The notes beneath the pieces are model-generated. The model was not told where the DNA came from and made no database searches. It was given only the letters and a program-made list of their open reading frames with translations. A stretch of DNA of 64,000 nt from Streptomyces sp. CA-210063 (GTDB lineage: Bacteria > Actinomycetota > Actinomycetes > Streptomycetales > Streptomycetaceae). This document shows positions 8,805 through 17,732 of this stretch, piece after piece. The DNA lies in NCBI RefSeq assembly GCF_024612015.1, contig NZ_CP102512.1:3162001-3226000 (forward strand). Reading direction: 5' to 3'. Position 1 is the stretch's first letter, and the number at the start of each line of letters is the position of its first letter. The position numbers and the translations under genes are program-made.

Positions 8805-8937
8805 GGTGTCGCTGTGTCGCCAATTCCCTCACTCAGGCCACACATGTCCCAGCACTCCGGGACCGGTCGGCCCCGGAGCCCCGGGCCCCCGCCCGCCACA
8901 GCCAACACTCAGCCGGGGCAAGGGTTCAAAGGGCGCG

Positions 8938-9915
8938 TCAGAACAACGCCCGCGCCAACGCACGCCGCGCCGCGGCCACCCGCGGATCGTCGCCGCCGAC
9001 CACCTCGAAGAGCTCGAGCAACCGCAGCCGTACGGCGTCCCGTTCGTCCCCTGCCGTGCGCCGCACCGTGTCGATGAGTCGACCGAACGCGTCCTCCACA
9101 TGTCCGCCGACGAGATCGAGGTCCGCCGCAGCGATCTGGGCCTGAGCGTCGGCCGGGTTCTCCGCGGCCGCCTTGCGTACGTCCTGCGGGTCCGCGCCCT
9201 GCACGCGCTGTAGCAACTCGGCCTGCGCGAGGCCCAGTTTGGCCTCGCTGTTGCCCGGGTCGTCACTCAGCACGTTCTTGTACGCCTGCACCGCGCCGCC
9301 GAAGTCGCCCGCGTCCAGGGCCTGCACGGCGGCTTCGAGCAGATGGTCGTAGGGGCCGGCCGGTACCTGCGGGGCCGCTTCGACCGGGGCGTCGGACTGG
9401 GCGTCCGGGTCCACCACCAGGCCGGTGAGACCGAAGCGCTGCTCGGCGACCTGGACGAGCTGGTCGAGGGTGGCGCGGATCTGCTGCTCGGGGGCGGCCC
9501 CTTGGAAGAGGGGAAGGGCCTGCCCCGCGACCACAGCGAAAACAGCCGGAATCCCCTGGATCCCGAACTGCTGCATCAACATCTGGTTGGCGTCGACATC
9601 GATCTTGGCGAGGACGAACTTGCCGTTGTATTCGACGGCGAGCCGCTCCAGCACCGGGCTGAGCTGCTTGCAGGGCTGACACCACTCGGCCCAGAAGTCG
9701 ATGACGACGGGCACTTCGGTGGACCGCTGCAGGACCTCGCTCTCGAACCCGGCCTCATCGACATCGATGACCAGGTCGGCCGGGGAGACCGCCCCTCCCC
9801 CGCCCTGTCGGGCCGATTCGGCGCGCGCCTGCTCCGCCTTCGCCTTGGCCCCCTGGGCCGCCTTCACCGCGGCGAGGTCGACGACTCCGCTCATGGACAT
9901 GTTCCGTGGCTGCAT
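8938..9915 (-). CDS. thioredoxin-fold / TPR protein (YbbN/CnoX-like co-chaperone)
   Basis: 325 residues. Residues about 48-155 form a thioredoxin domain with FWAEWCQPCKQL, so the redox motif C79-Q-P-C82 is intact, and the cis-proline loop (IQGIPAVF) is present. Residues about 180-325 are Ala-rich helical repeats of TPR type. The architecture is that of YbbN/CnoX proteins, which hold and redox-protect unfolded clients. E. coli YbbN lacks the full CXXC, whereas this one keeps it and could be an active thiol oxidoreductase. ATG at 9915 has GGGGGAGG 8 bases upstream; two later in-frame ATGs are possible. Single gene, divergent from a TetR regulator. Confidence 0.88.
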   Translation of the reverse strand: MQPRNMSMSGVVDLAAVKAAQGAKAKAEQARAESARQGGGGAVSPADLVIDVDEAGFESEVLQRSTEVPVVIDFWAEWCQPCKQLSPVLERLAVEYNGKFVLAKIDVDANQMLMQQFGIQGIPAVFAVVAGQALPLFQGAAPEQQIRATLDQLVQVAEQRFGLTGLVVDPDAQSDAPVEAAPQVPAGPYDHLLEAAVQALDAGDFGGAVQAYKNVLSDDPGNSEAKLGLAQAELLQRVQGADPQDVRKAAAENPADAQAQIAAADLDLVGGHVEDAFGRLIDTVRRTAGDERDAVRLRLLELFEVVGGDDPRVAAARRALARALF

Positions 9916-10152
9916 GAGTACATCCTCCCCCTTCCGAGCACGCACGTGAAAAGCGTCCAGAAAGCCGACCCGGTCCGTTTCCCGGGTGGCGCCGGGTCCC
10001 CTCTCGGCACCTACCACCGGACCAGCTTTCGCTACGAGCCGTAGCGTAACTGTCGCGGGTGACTTCGCTGTACCCCCCTCCGTACCCACTCCCCAGTGAT
10101 CTGCCTCACGACTCCCCGGAGAACTTCGGGAACGGCCGGATATGGTCGGCGG

Positions 10153-10788
10153 ATGCAGAGCCGCACCCCCGCCTCCCGCGCCCCGGGGGGCCGCCCGCGC
10201 AGCGCCGCAGCGGACGCCGCGATCCTGGCGGCGACGCGGGAGGCGCTGGTCGACCTGGGCTGGTCCAAGCTGACCCTGGGGGAGGTGGCCGCGCGGGCCG
10301 GCGTCGCGAAGACGACCCTCTACCGCCGCTGGGCCGGCAAGAACGAACTGGTCGTGGACGCGGTGGCCGCCCTCTTCGACGAACTCCGCCTCCCCGACCG
10401 GGGCAGCCTGGCCGCCGACATCGAGGGCGTGGTGCTGGAGTTCGCGGCGATCCTGGCCCGCCCGGAGGCCAAGAGCGGGCTCATGGCCGTCATCGCCGAG
10501 TCCACCCGCGACGACGCCCTCCGCGAACGCATCCGCGCCTCCATCGTCGACCGCCAGAAACGCCTCGTCCTGGAGGGCCGCGCCCGCGCCCAGACCCGCG
10601 GCGAACTCCCCCCGGAACCCAACCCCTCCACCGCCACCCACACCACCGACCTCATCTTCGACGTCGTAGCCGGCGCGGTGGTCCACCGCACCCTCGTCAG
10701 CGCCCAACCAGCGGACGAGCAATGGGTACGCGACTTCACAAGACTGCTGCTGCTGGGCCTGAGGGGCTCGGCAGAACCGCCCCCGTAA
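10153..10788 (+). CDS. TetR/AcrR-family transcriptional regulator
   Basis: 211 residues. The N-terminal helix-turn-helix is clear: AAILAATREALVDLGWSKLTLGEVAARAGVAKTTLYRRW at about residues 22-60, followed by KNELVVDAV. The C-terminal helical domain (about 75-205) should bind a small ligand and dimerise. The ATG at 10153 has no good ribosome site, while TATGGT ends only about 6 bases upstream, so a leaderless transcript starting at or near the ATG is plausible. It is convergent with icmA, not divergent, so the target cannot be read from the layout. Confidence 0.88.
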   Translation: MQSRTPASRAPGGRPRSAAADAAILAATREALVDLGWSKLTLGEVAARAGVAKTTLYRRWAGKNELVVDAVAALFDELRLPDRGSLAADIEGVVLEFAAILARPEAKSGLMAVIAESTRDDALRERIRASIVDRQKRLVLEGRARAQTRGELPPEPNPSTATHTTDLIFDVVAGAVVHRTLVSAQPADEQWVRDFTRLLLLGLRGSAEPPP

Positions 10789-10809
10789 GGGGCGCGGGGA
10801 ACTGCGCGA
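10789..10809 (+). repeat. dispersed intergenic element, copy 1
   Basis: GGGGCGCGGGGAACTGCGCG plus A, beginning directly at the stop codon of the TetR gene. The same 20-21 bases occur at 14007-14027 (plus) and, on the minus strand, at 17712-17732, 30618-30637 and 63826-63846. The following bases to about 10940 hold further G-run hairpins of the type GGGG-CACA-GCCCC. Confidence 0.85.
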
Positions 10810-10980
10810 CAAGCCCCGACGGCGCGACACCAGACGACGGCGAACTGAGCGGAGTTGAGGCAGGGGCCTGGGGGCGGCAGCCCCCAGAGGGGGTCGAAGG
10901 GGCACAGCCCCTGGGGATGGGAACGGGTAAGGGCGGCGGGGGCGAAAAAATCCCGACGCCGCCCCGGGCCAACGGAGCGC

Positions 10981-12681
<1,701 letters not shown>

Positions 12682-12691
12682 GACAGCCAAT

Positions 12692-12711
12692 TTACTAGGA
12701 CGTCCTAGTAA
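12692..12711. promoter_or_regulatory. perfect 20-bp palindrome upstream of icmA
   Basis: TTACTAGGACGTCCTAGTAA is a perfect palindrome 10 bases upstream of the icmA start codon and 66 bases upstream of the divergent DUF3817 gene. Position and symmetry fit a repressor operator of TetR or MarR type overlapping the icmA promoter or leader. Confidence 0.7.
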
Positions 12712-12776
12712 GGGATAGCGATGCAGGTCAGGACGCGCGCGCAGGGCGCCAGGAAGCACCCGTTACGCTCAACGTC

Positions 12777-13118
12777 ATGAAGAAGAGCGTCTTGACCCGC
12801 TACCGGGTGATGGCCTATGTCACCGCCGTACTGCTGATCCTGCTGACGGCAGGCGTGATCGGGAAGCGTCTGCTGGGGCTGGACGGCTTCGACAGCTTCG
12901 TCACCGTGGTCGGCTTCGCGCACGGCTGGCTGTACGTCCTGTACCTGGTCTTCGCCTTCGACCTCGGCAACAAGGCGAAGATGCCGCTGGGGCGCCTCGC
13001 CTGGGTGCTGCTCGCCGGCACCGTCCCCACGGCCGCCTTCTTCGTCGAACGCAAGGTGAGCCGCGAGGTCGAGCCGCTGATCATCAAGGAATCGGCCCCG
13101 GAGACCGCCGCGGCCTGA
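12777..13118 (+). CDS. DUF3817 membrane protein
   Basis: 113 residues with three hydrophobic helices (about residues 10-30, 42-60 and 72-92), the motif GFAHGWLYVLYLVFAFDL, then a basic/acidic tail. This matches DUF3817, small integral membrane proteins of unknown role. A paralogue lies at 14370-14714 on the other strand. ATG at 12777 has no evident strong ribosome site. Divergent from icmA over 95 bases. Confidence 0.8.
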   Translation: MKKSVLTRYRVMAYVTAVLLILLTAGVIGKRLLGLDGFDSFVTVVGFAHGWLYVLYLVFAFDLGNKAKMPLGRLAWVLLAGTVPTAAFFVERKVSREVEPLIIKESAPETAAA

Positions 13119-13378
13119 CCTCGGGCGTGGTGGCACTGAACGGCACGCGACCTGCCGCTGACATGGCATGCGCGGGTCGGGGCGCCGCCCCCGGAGTCAC
13201 CGCGGCGGCGAAAACGGCCGCACCACCGGCGACAAGCATGCGGTTTCGATCATCCCGTTGATGGTCGACCGACAGGATGGCAGCGAAAAACGCGAGGTCA
13301 AGCATCTACGCGGGTCGCCGGCGACAAACCCACCGGCAAGCGGCAGCCGACCGGCCGCCGATCATTGACGGACGTCGG

Positions 13379-13888
13379 TCAGCTCTCCTCGAAATCCCCC
13401 GCGGCCACCCGCAGCGGGCGGAGCATCGCGAAGATTTCGGCGCATTCCTCGGCGTCGTAGACGCTGAGGCCGAAGTCCATGGCCATGAGGTCGCGGGTGG
13501 CGGCGTCGCAGACCTCGCGGCCCTTGTCGGTGATGGAGGCGAGGGTGCCGCGGCCGTCGTTGGGGTTGGGGCGCTTGTCGACGAGGCCCGACTTCACCAG
13601 GCGGTCGACCGTGTTCGTCACGGACGTGGGGTGCACCATGAGTCGCTCGCCGATCTTGGACATCGGCAGCTCGCCCTTCTGGGAGAAGGTGAGGAGCACG
13701 AGCGCCTCGTAGCGCGCGAAGGTCAGACCGTACGGCTTGACGACCGCGTCCACCTCCGCCAGCAGGATCTGCTGGGCGCGCATGATCGAGGTGATCGCGG
13801 CCATGGACGGCACGTTTCCCCAGCGCTGCTTCCAGTGCTCGTCGGCGCGCGAGATGGGATCGAAGGAGAGGCTGAGCGGCTTCGGCAC
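13379..13888 (-). CDS. MarR-family transcriptional regulator
   Basis: 169 residues. A winged helix domain spans about residues 50-130: YEALVLLTFSQKGELPMSKIGERLMVHPTSVTNTVDRLVKSGLV (recognition helix in HPTSVTNTVDRL) and the wing KRPNPNDGRGTLASITDKG. GTG start at 13888. The protein is likely a dimeric repressor; the icmA palindrome about 700 bases away is one possible target, but nothing in the sequence links them. Convergent with the DUF3817 gene; the 260 bases between them show no gene. Confidence 0.88.
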   Translation of the reverse strand: MPKPLSLSFDPISRADEHWKQRWGNVPSMAAITSIMRAQQILLAEVDAVVKPYGLTFARYEALVLLTFSQKGELPMSKIGERLMVHPTSVTNTVDRLVKSGLVDKRPNPNDGRGTLASITDKGREVCDAATRDLMAMDFGLSVYDAEECAEIFAMLRPLRVAAGDFEES

Positions 13889-14006
13889 GGAAACGACCTT
13901 ACCGGCCGGTCATATGCCGGTCAGCCCCGTCTCGCCCATCGGTCGGCTCGGGACGGATCGCCGGGGAAAGCAGGGGAAAGGCACGGGGCGCAGCCCCTGC
14001 TTGCCA

Positions 14007-14027
14007 GGGGCGCGGGGAACTGCGCGA
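14007..14027 (+). repeat. dispersed intergenic element, copy 2
   Basis: Same sequence as the 10789 copy (GGGGCGCGGGGAACTGCGCG plus A). It is preceded by GGGGCGCAGCCCC, a small hairpin also found near copy 1. It sits between the MarR gene and the stop of the thiamine-binding-type gene. Confidence 0.85.
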
Positions 14028-14076
14028 ACAACCACGAACCACCCGCGGTCACCCGACAACCGCACCCCCCGAGCTC

Positions 14077-14373
14077 TCAGGCGCCCCCGAGAAACCTCTC
14101 CACCGTCTCCACCTTCGACGTGAGGCCGTCCGTCACACCCGGGCGGATGTCCGCTTTCAGGACGAGGGAGACCCGGGGTGCCCGTTCCTCGACCACGGCG
14201 ATGGCCCGCCGTACGACGTCCATCACCTCGTCCCACTCCCCCTCGATGGAGGTGAACATGGCGTCGGTGCGATGGGGGAGGCCGGACTCGCGGACGACCC
14301 GTACGGCGTCGGCGACGTACTCCCCCACGTCTTCACCGACGCCCAGCGGGGTCACGGAGAAGGCGACGATCAC
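14077..14373 (-). CDS. MTH1187/YkoF-type thiamine-binding protein
   Basis: 98 residues, one alpha/beta domain: [20 protein letters not shown], then [18 protein letters not shown], and a terminal [14 protein letters not shown]. This pattern is that of the small MTH1187 (DUF77) family, which binds thiamine or related ligands as tetramers. The GTG start overlaps the upstream DUF3817 stop (GTGA, 4 bases), so the two are translationally coupled. Ligand binding is inferred from the family alone. Confidence 0.82.
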   Translation of the reverse strand: MIVAFSVTPLGVGEDVGEYVADAVRVVRESGLPHRTDAMFTSIEGEWDEVMDVVRRAIAVVEERAPRVSLVLKADIRPGVTDGLTSKVETVERFLGGA

Positions 14374-14714
14374 GCGTTCACGATCCCTTGCTTGCGGCCG
14401 CGGGACGCGATCACCGCGGCCTCGGCCTCGCGGCGGAGCTTGCGGTCGGCGAAGAAGCCGCCGGTGGGCAGGACGGAGAGGGCGAAGTACAACGCGGCTG
14501 TCTTCAGCGACCACTTGGTGCGGTTCCAGGCATCGGCCCAGAAGACGACGTACAGGATGAAGAGGATGGCGTGGACCCAGCCCATCACGGGCACCGCGTT
14601 GAACTCCGTGGTGCGCTTCAGCACCGAGCACACGAGCAGCAGCAGGAAGGAGACGGCCTCGGGGGCCGAGACGAGGCGCAGGCGGCGGAGGGCGGAGACG
14701 GTCTTTATGTCCAC
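14370..14714 (-). CDS. DUF3817 membrane protein (paralogue)
   Basis: 114 residues with the same three-helix plan as the gene at 12777: [13 protein letters not shown], then [19 protein letters not shown] (compare GFAHGWLYVLYLVFAFDL), then [24 protein letters not shown] start at 14714 behind AAGGTGACCC. First gene of a two-gene operon with the thiamine-binding-type protein. Function unknown. Confidence 0.8.
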   Translation of the reverse strand: MDIKTVSALRRLRLVSAPEAVSFLLLLVCSVLKRTTEFNAVPVMGWVHAILFILYVVFWADAWNRTKWSLKTAALYFALSVLPTGGFFADRKLRREAEAAVIASRGRKQGIVNA

Positions 14715-14917
14715 GGGTCACCTTCGGTGGGGTTGGTGGGGAGGCGAGTCGTCGCATCGCTTGCCGGTGCTTCACCCGTCCGTCTTTGTGAACGGAAGCA
14801 CAAGCGCTGTCCATTCTGGCATCCGTCAACCTCCCGAACGTCCTAGGGGTCCCTTCAGGGTCGAGATCCCCCTCTGGGACCTGTTCCGTCCACCCATCGG
14901 ACGGTTACCGTCACCCC

Positions 14918-15556
14918 GTGGCAATGTTCCGACTTCAAGGCAGCAAAGTGCTGGCCGTCGACATGACCGGGGACGCCGTGAAGGCGAAGAACGGCTCGAT
15001 GGTCGCCTACGACGGCCAGATGACGTTCAAGAAGCTGAGCGGCGGCGGTGAGGGCCTGCGCGGGATGGTGACGCGGCGCCTCACCGGCGAACAGATGACG
15101 TTGATGGAGGTGACGGGGCAAGGGACCTGCTGGTTCGCGGACCGGGCCTCCGAGATCAACCTCGTGAATCTTCAGGGGGACAAGCTGTACGTGGAGTCGA
15201 GCAATCTGCTCGCGACGGACTCCGGGCTGCGGACGGGCACGAGCTTCACGGGGCTGCGCGGCGCCTCGCAGGGCAACGGCCTGTTCACCACGACCATCGA
15301 GGGCCACGGCCAGGCGGCGATCATGTCCGACGGCCCGGCGGCGGTGCTGCGGGTGAGCCGCCAGTACCCGCTGACGGTGGACCCGGGGGCGTACATCGCG
15401 CACCAGGGCGATCTCCAGCAGTCCTTCCAGTCCGGTGTGACGTTCCGCACGTTCATGGGCGAGGGCGGCGGCGAGGCCTTCCAGATCCGCTTCGAGGGCG
15501 ACGGACTCGTCTATGTCCAGCCCAGCGAGCGCAACACGGTGGCGGGAGACGTGTGA
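14918..15556 (+). CDS. AIM24-family protein 1
   Basis: 212 residues. Beta-rich AIM24 (DUF124) fold: VLAVDMTGDAVKAKNGSMVAYDG, a GEGLRGMVTRRLTGE turn, FTTTIEGHGQAAIMSDG, LRVSRQYPLTVDPGAYIAHQGD and a terminal GEAFQIRFEGDGLVYVQPSE. Members are named after a yeast mitochondrial protein and occur widely in bacteria; their biochemical role is not established. GTG at 14918 or ATG at 14924 could start it. First of three tightly packed paralogues. Confidence 0.85.
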   Translation: MAMFRLQGSKVLAVDMTGDAVKAKNGSMVAYDGQMTFKKLSGGGEGLRGMVTRRLTGEQMTLMEVTGQGTCWFADRASEINLVNLQGDKLYVESSNLLATDSGLRTGTSFTGLRGASQGNGLFTTTIEGHGQAAIMSDGPAAVLRVSRQYPLTVDPGAYIAHQGDLQQSFQSGVTFRTFMGEGGGEAFQIRFEGDGLVYVQPSERNTVAGDV

Positions 15557-15557
15557 G

Positions 15558-16208
15558 ATGGCCTTCCGTGAGATCAACTCGAAGATGATCGAGGCGACCG
15601 TGATGCCGGGCCAGCGGCTGTTCAGCCAGCGCGGCGCGATGCTCGCCTACAAGGGCGAGGTGTCCTTCACGCCCAACATGCAGGGCGGCCAGGGCGGCAT
15701 CGCGTCGATGATCGGCCGCCGGGTGGCGGGCGAGGCGACCCCGCTGATGACCGTCGAGGGCAGCGGCACGGTCCTGTTCGGGCACGGCGGTCACCACATC
15801 CAGGTGATCAACCTGACCGGCGAGACGCTCTACGTCGAGGCCGACCGCCTGCTGGCCTTCGACGGCACCCTCCAGCAGGGCACGATGTTCATGGGCTCGC
15901 AGGGCGGCGTCATGGGCATGGTCCGGGGCCAGGTGACGGGCCAGGGCCTGTTCACCACCACCCTGAAGGGACACGGAGCGGTCGCGGTCATGGCGCACGG
16001 CGGGGTCATCGAGGTCCCCATCACCCCCCAGCGCCCGGTCCACGTCGACCCGCAGGCGTACGTGGCGCACCACGGCGACGTACGCAACAAGCTGTCCACC
16101 GCGCTCGGCTGGCGCGACATGGTGGGCCGGGGCTCCGGCGAGGCGTTCCAGCTGGAGCTGAGCGGCAGTGGTGCGGTGTACGTCCAGGCCTCGGAGGAGA
16201 AGCTGTGA
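15558..16208 (+). CDS. AIM24-family protein 2
   Basis: 216 residues, a clear paralogue of the preceding gene (MLAYKGEVSFTPNM, IGRRVAGEATPLMTVEGSGTV, GLFTTTLKGHGAVAVMAHG, VHVDPQAYVAHHGDV, GEAFQLELSGSGAVYVQAS). It starts one base after the previous stop, with that gene's 3' end supplying the GGGAGACGTGTGAG ribosome region. It contains a Met/Gly-rich insert (FMGSQGGVMGMVRGQ). Function unknown. Confidence 0.85.
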   Translation: MAFREINSKMIEATVMPGQRLFSQRGAMLAYKGEVSFTPNMQGGQGGIASMIGRRVAGEATPLMTVEGSGTVLFGHGGHHIQVINLTGETLYVEADRLLAFDGTLQQGTMFMGSQGGVMGMVRGQVTGQGLFTTTLKGHGAVAVMAHGGVIEVPITPQRPVHVDPQAYVAHHGDVRNKLSTALGWRDMVGRGSGEAFQLELSGSGAVYVQASEEKL

Positions 16209-17008
16209 GCATGTACGGGGCTCCGGGCGCCAGCCCGACCGTCTTCGACCCGATGACGCTGCCGTCCGACGACAACGTCAACAACTACACCTTCTGCGTG
16301 GAGCTCAAGGGGAGCCAGTGGTTCCTGCAGAAGGGCAAGATGATCGCCTACTACGGCCAGATGGACTTCAACGGCATCGGACACGGCCGTCTCGACCGTC
16401 TCGTCCGTACGTCGTTCCATTCGCCTCTGCACGCGAGCGACTGGGTCGTCGCCGAGGGCTCCGGCAAGATGCTCCTCGCCGACCGGGCCTTCGACGTCAA
16501 TTCGTACGACCTCGAAGAGGGCAACCTGACCATTCGCTCGGGCAACCTCCTCGCGTTTCAGCCAAGTCTCGCGCTGAAGCAGTCGATCGTTCCGGGCTTC
16601 CTGACCCTGATCGGAACGGGCAAGTTCGTGGCGGCCTCCAACGGCCCGGTGGTGTTCATGGAACCCCCCATCCGGGTCGACCCGCAGGCCCTGGTCGGGT
16701 GGGCCGACTGCCCCTCGCCGTGCCACCACTACGACCACGGGTACATGACGGGGCTGATGGGCGGCCTACGTGCGATGACGGGGGTCGGCGGCGCCTCCGG
16801 CGAGGAGCACCAGTTCGAGTTCGTCGGGGCGGGCACGGTCCTGCTCCAGTCGTCCGAGACCCTCATGGCCGAGCAGGCCACGGGCATGGTCCCGCACGAG
16901 CCGGGCGTACCCGGCGGCGGTGGGGTACCCGGTCACCACGGACAGCCGGCGGGCGCACCGCGCCTTCCCGGACAGCTGGGGGACCTCCAGCGTCGCTTCG
17001 GGCTGTGA
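16205..17008 (+). CDS. AIM24-family protein 3, divergent
   Basis: 267 residues. Keeps the AIM24 plan (KGKMIAYYGQMDFNG, MLLADRAFDVNSYDLEEG, RVDPQALVGW, HQFEFVGAGTVLLQSSE) but differs from its two neighbours in having a PCHHYDHGY cluster around residues 178-186, which could bind metal, and a Gly/Pro/His-rich tail. GTG at 16205 overlaps the previous stop by 4 bases (GTGA). The three genes form one translationally coupled operon. Confidence 0.82.
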   Translation: MSMYGAPGASPTVFDPMTLPSDDNVNNYTFCVELKGSQWFLQKGKMIAYYGQMDFNGIGHGRLDRLVRTSFHSPLHASDWVVAEGSGKMLLADRAFDVNSYDLEEGNLTIRSGNLLAFQPSLALKQSIVPGFLTLIGTGKFVAASNGPVVFMEPPIRVDPQALVGWADCPSPCHHYDHGYMTGLMGGLRAMTGVGGASGEEHQFEFVGAGTVLLQSSETLMAEQATGMVPHEPGVPGGGGVPGHHGQPAGAPRLPGQLGDLQRRFGL

Positions 17009-17034
17009 GCGGTAGTCTGCGGAGTGTGACATCG

Positions 17035-17048
17035 AACGTGTGCACGTT
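17035..17048. promoter_or_regulatory. dyad AACGTGTGCACGTT between AIM24 operon and MarR gene
   Basis: Half sites AACGTG and CACGTT separated by TG, 27 bases after the AIM24-3 stop and about 110 bases before the MarR start. Flanking TGAC/GTCA extend the symmetry loosely. Could be an operator for the MarR protein or a weak terminator; the sequence does not decide. Confidence 0.35.
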
Positions 17049-17160
17049 GTCATGCTCCAACCCGTAAGACGCCCTACGTGCACGACCCGTCCTGTCCGTA
17101 CGACCGCACCATCACAACCCTCACTAGTTCACCTTTCAACATTTTAGGTAGACTTCATTC

Positions 17161-17637
17161 ATGGAGACCGAAACGGCCACGCGCTGGCTGACCGATGCGG
17201 AGCAGTGCGCCTGGCGCACCCATCTGGACGTCAACAGGCTGCTGACGCATCAGCTCGAAAGGGATCTGCAGCCGTTCGGCCTGACAATGAACGACTACGA
17301 GATCCTGGTGAACCTCTCCGAGTCGGAGGGCCGGCGGATGCGGATGAGCGACCTCGCCGCTGCCACCCTCCAGTCCAAGAGCCGCCTCTCGCACCAGATC
17401 ACCCGCATGGAGAACGCGGACCTGGTGCGCCGGGAGAACTGCGAGTCCGACCGGCGCGGACTGTTCGCCGTGCTGACGGAGCACGGCATGGAGACGATGC
17501 AGCGGGTCGCGCCGCACCATGTGGCGTCCGTGCGGCGGCACTTCATCGATCTGCTGCCGGAGGAGGCGCTGGAGGAGCTGCACAAGTCGCTGGCGCCGAT
17601 CGCGGAGCACCTCCGGAGCCACCGCGGTAAACCGTAG
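17161..17637 (+). CDS. MarR-family transcriptional regulator
   Basis: 158 residues. Winged helix domain about residues 35-115: MNDYEILVNLSESEGRRMRMSDLAAATLQSKSRLSHQITRME (recognition helix SKSRLSHQITRM) and the wing NCESDRRGLFAVLTEHG, with the Asp-Arg-Arg wing tip typical of MarR. ATG at 17161; TAGGTAGACT about 10 bases upstream could be a -10 region of a leaderless or short-leader transcript. Follows the AIM24 operon in the same direction. Confidence 0.88.
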   Translation: METETATRWLTDAEQCAWRTHLDVNRLLTHQLERDLQPFGLTMNDYEILVNLSESEGRRMRMSDLAAATLQSKSRLSHQITRMENADLVRRENCESDRRGLFAVLTEHGMETMQRVAPHHVASVRRHFIDLLPEEALEELHKSLAPIAEHLRSHRGKP

Positions 17638-17711
17638 CGCTCCGCTGGGTTGGCCGGAGTAGCGCCGGGGGACTGCGGATCGGTTTTCGGCTGCGGGTCG
17701 ACCGTGGCTGG

Positions 17712-17732
17712 TCACGCAGTTCCCCGCGCCCC
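17712..17732 (-). repeat. dispersed intergenic element, copy 3
   Basis: Minus-strand copy of the 20-21 base element with one change (GGGGCGCGGGGAACTGCGTG plus A). It abuts the stop codon of the histidine kinase at 17733, as copy 1 abuts the TetR stop. Followed on the minus strand by the ACCAGCCACGG-type extension. Confidence 0.8.

Larger units (their letters stand above)
8243..8937. other. 695-base non-coding region with operator-like dyads
   Basis: No convincing gene on either strand. It separates the DUF6230 start (8242) from the 3' end of the thioredoxin/TPR gene (8938). It contains CTCCGC/GCGGAG at 8454-8471, two near-identical TTACTGGC-type dyads (8621-8636 and 8752-8764) and a strong hairpin at 8767-8804. 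This is unusually long for the neighbourhood and probably carries the regulatory region of the exported module. Confidence 0.6.

Noticed and set aside
13084..13305. Minus-strand frame of 73 codons with a signal-peptide-like stretch (LVAGGAAVFAAAVTPGAAPRPAHA)
   Set aside because: Third-position G/C bias is weak, there is no good ribosome site, and it overlaps the 3' end of the convergent DUF3817 gene. It could be a remnant but I cannot support it as a gene.
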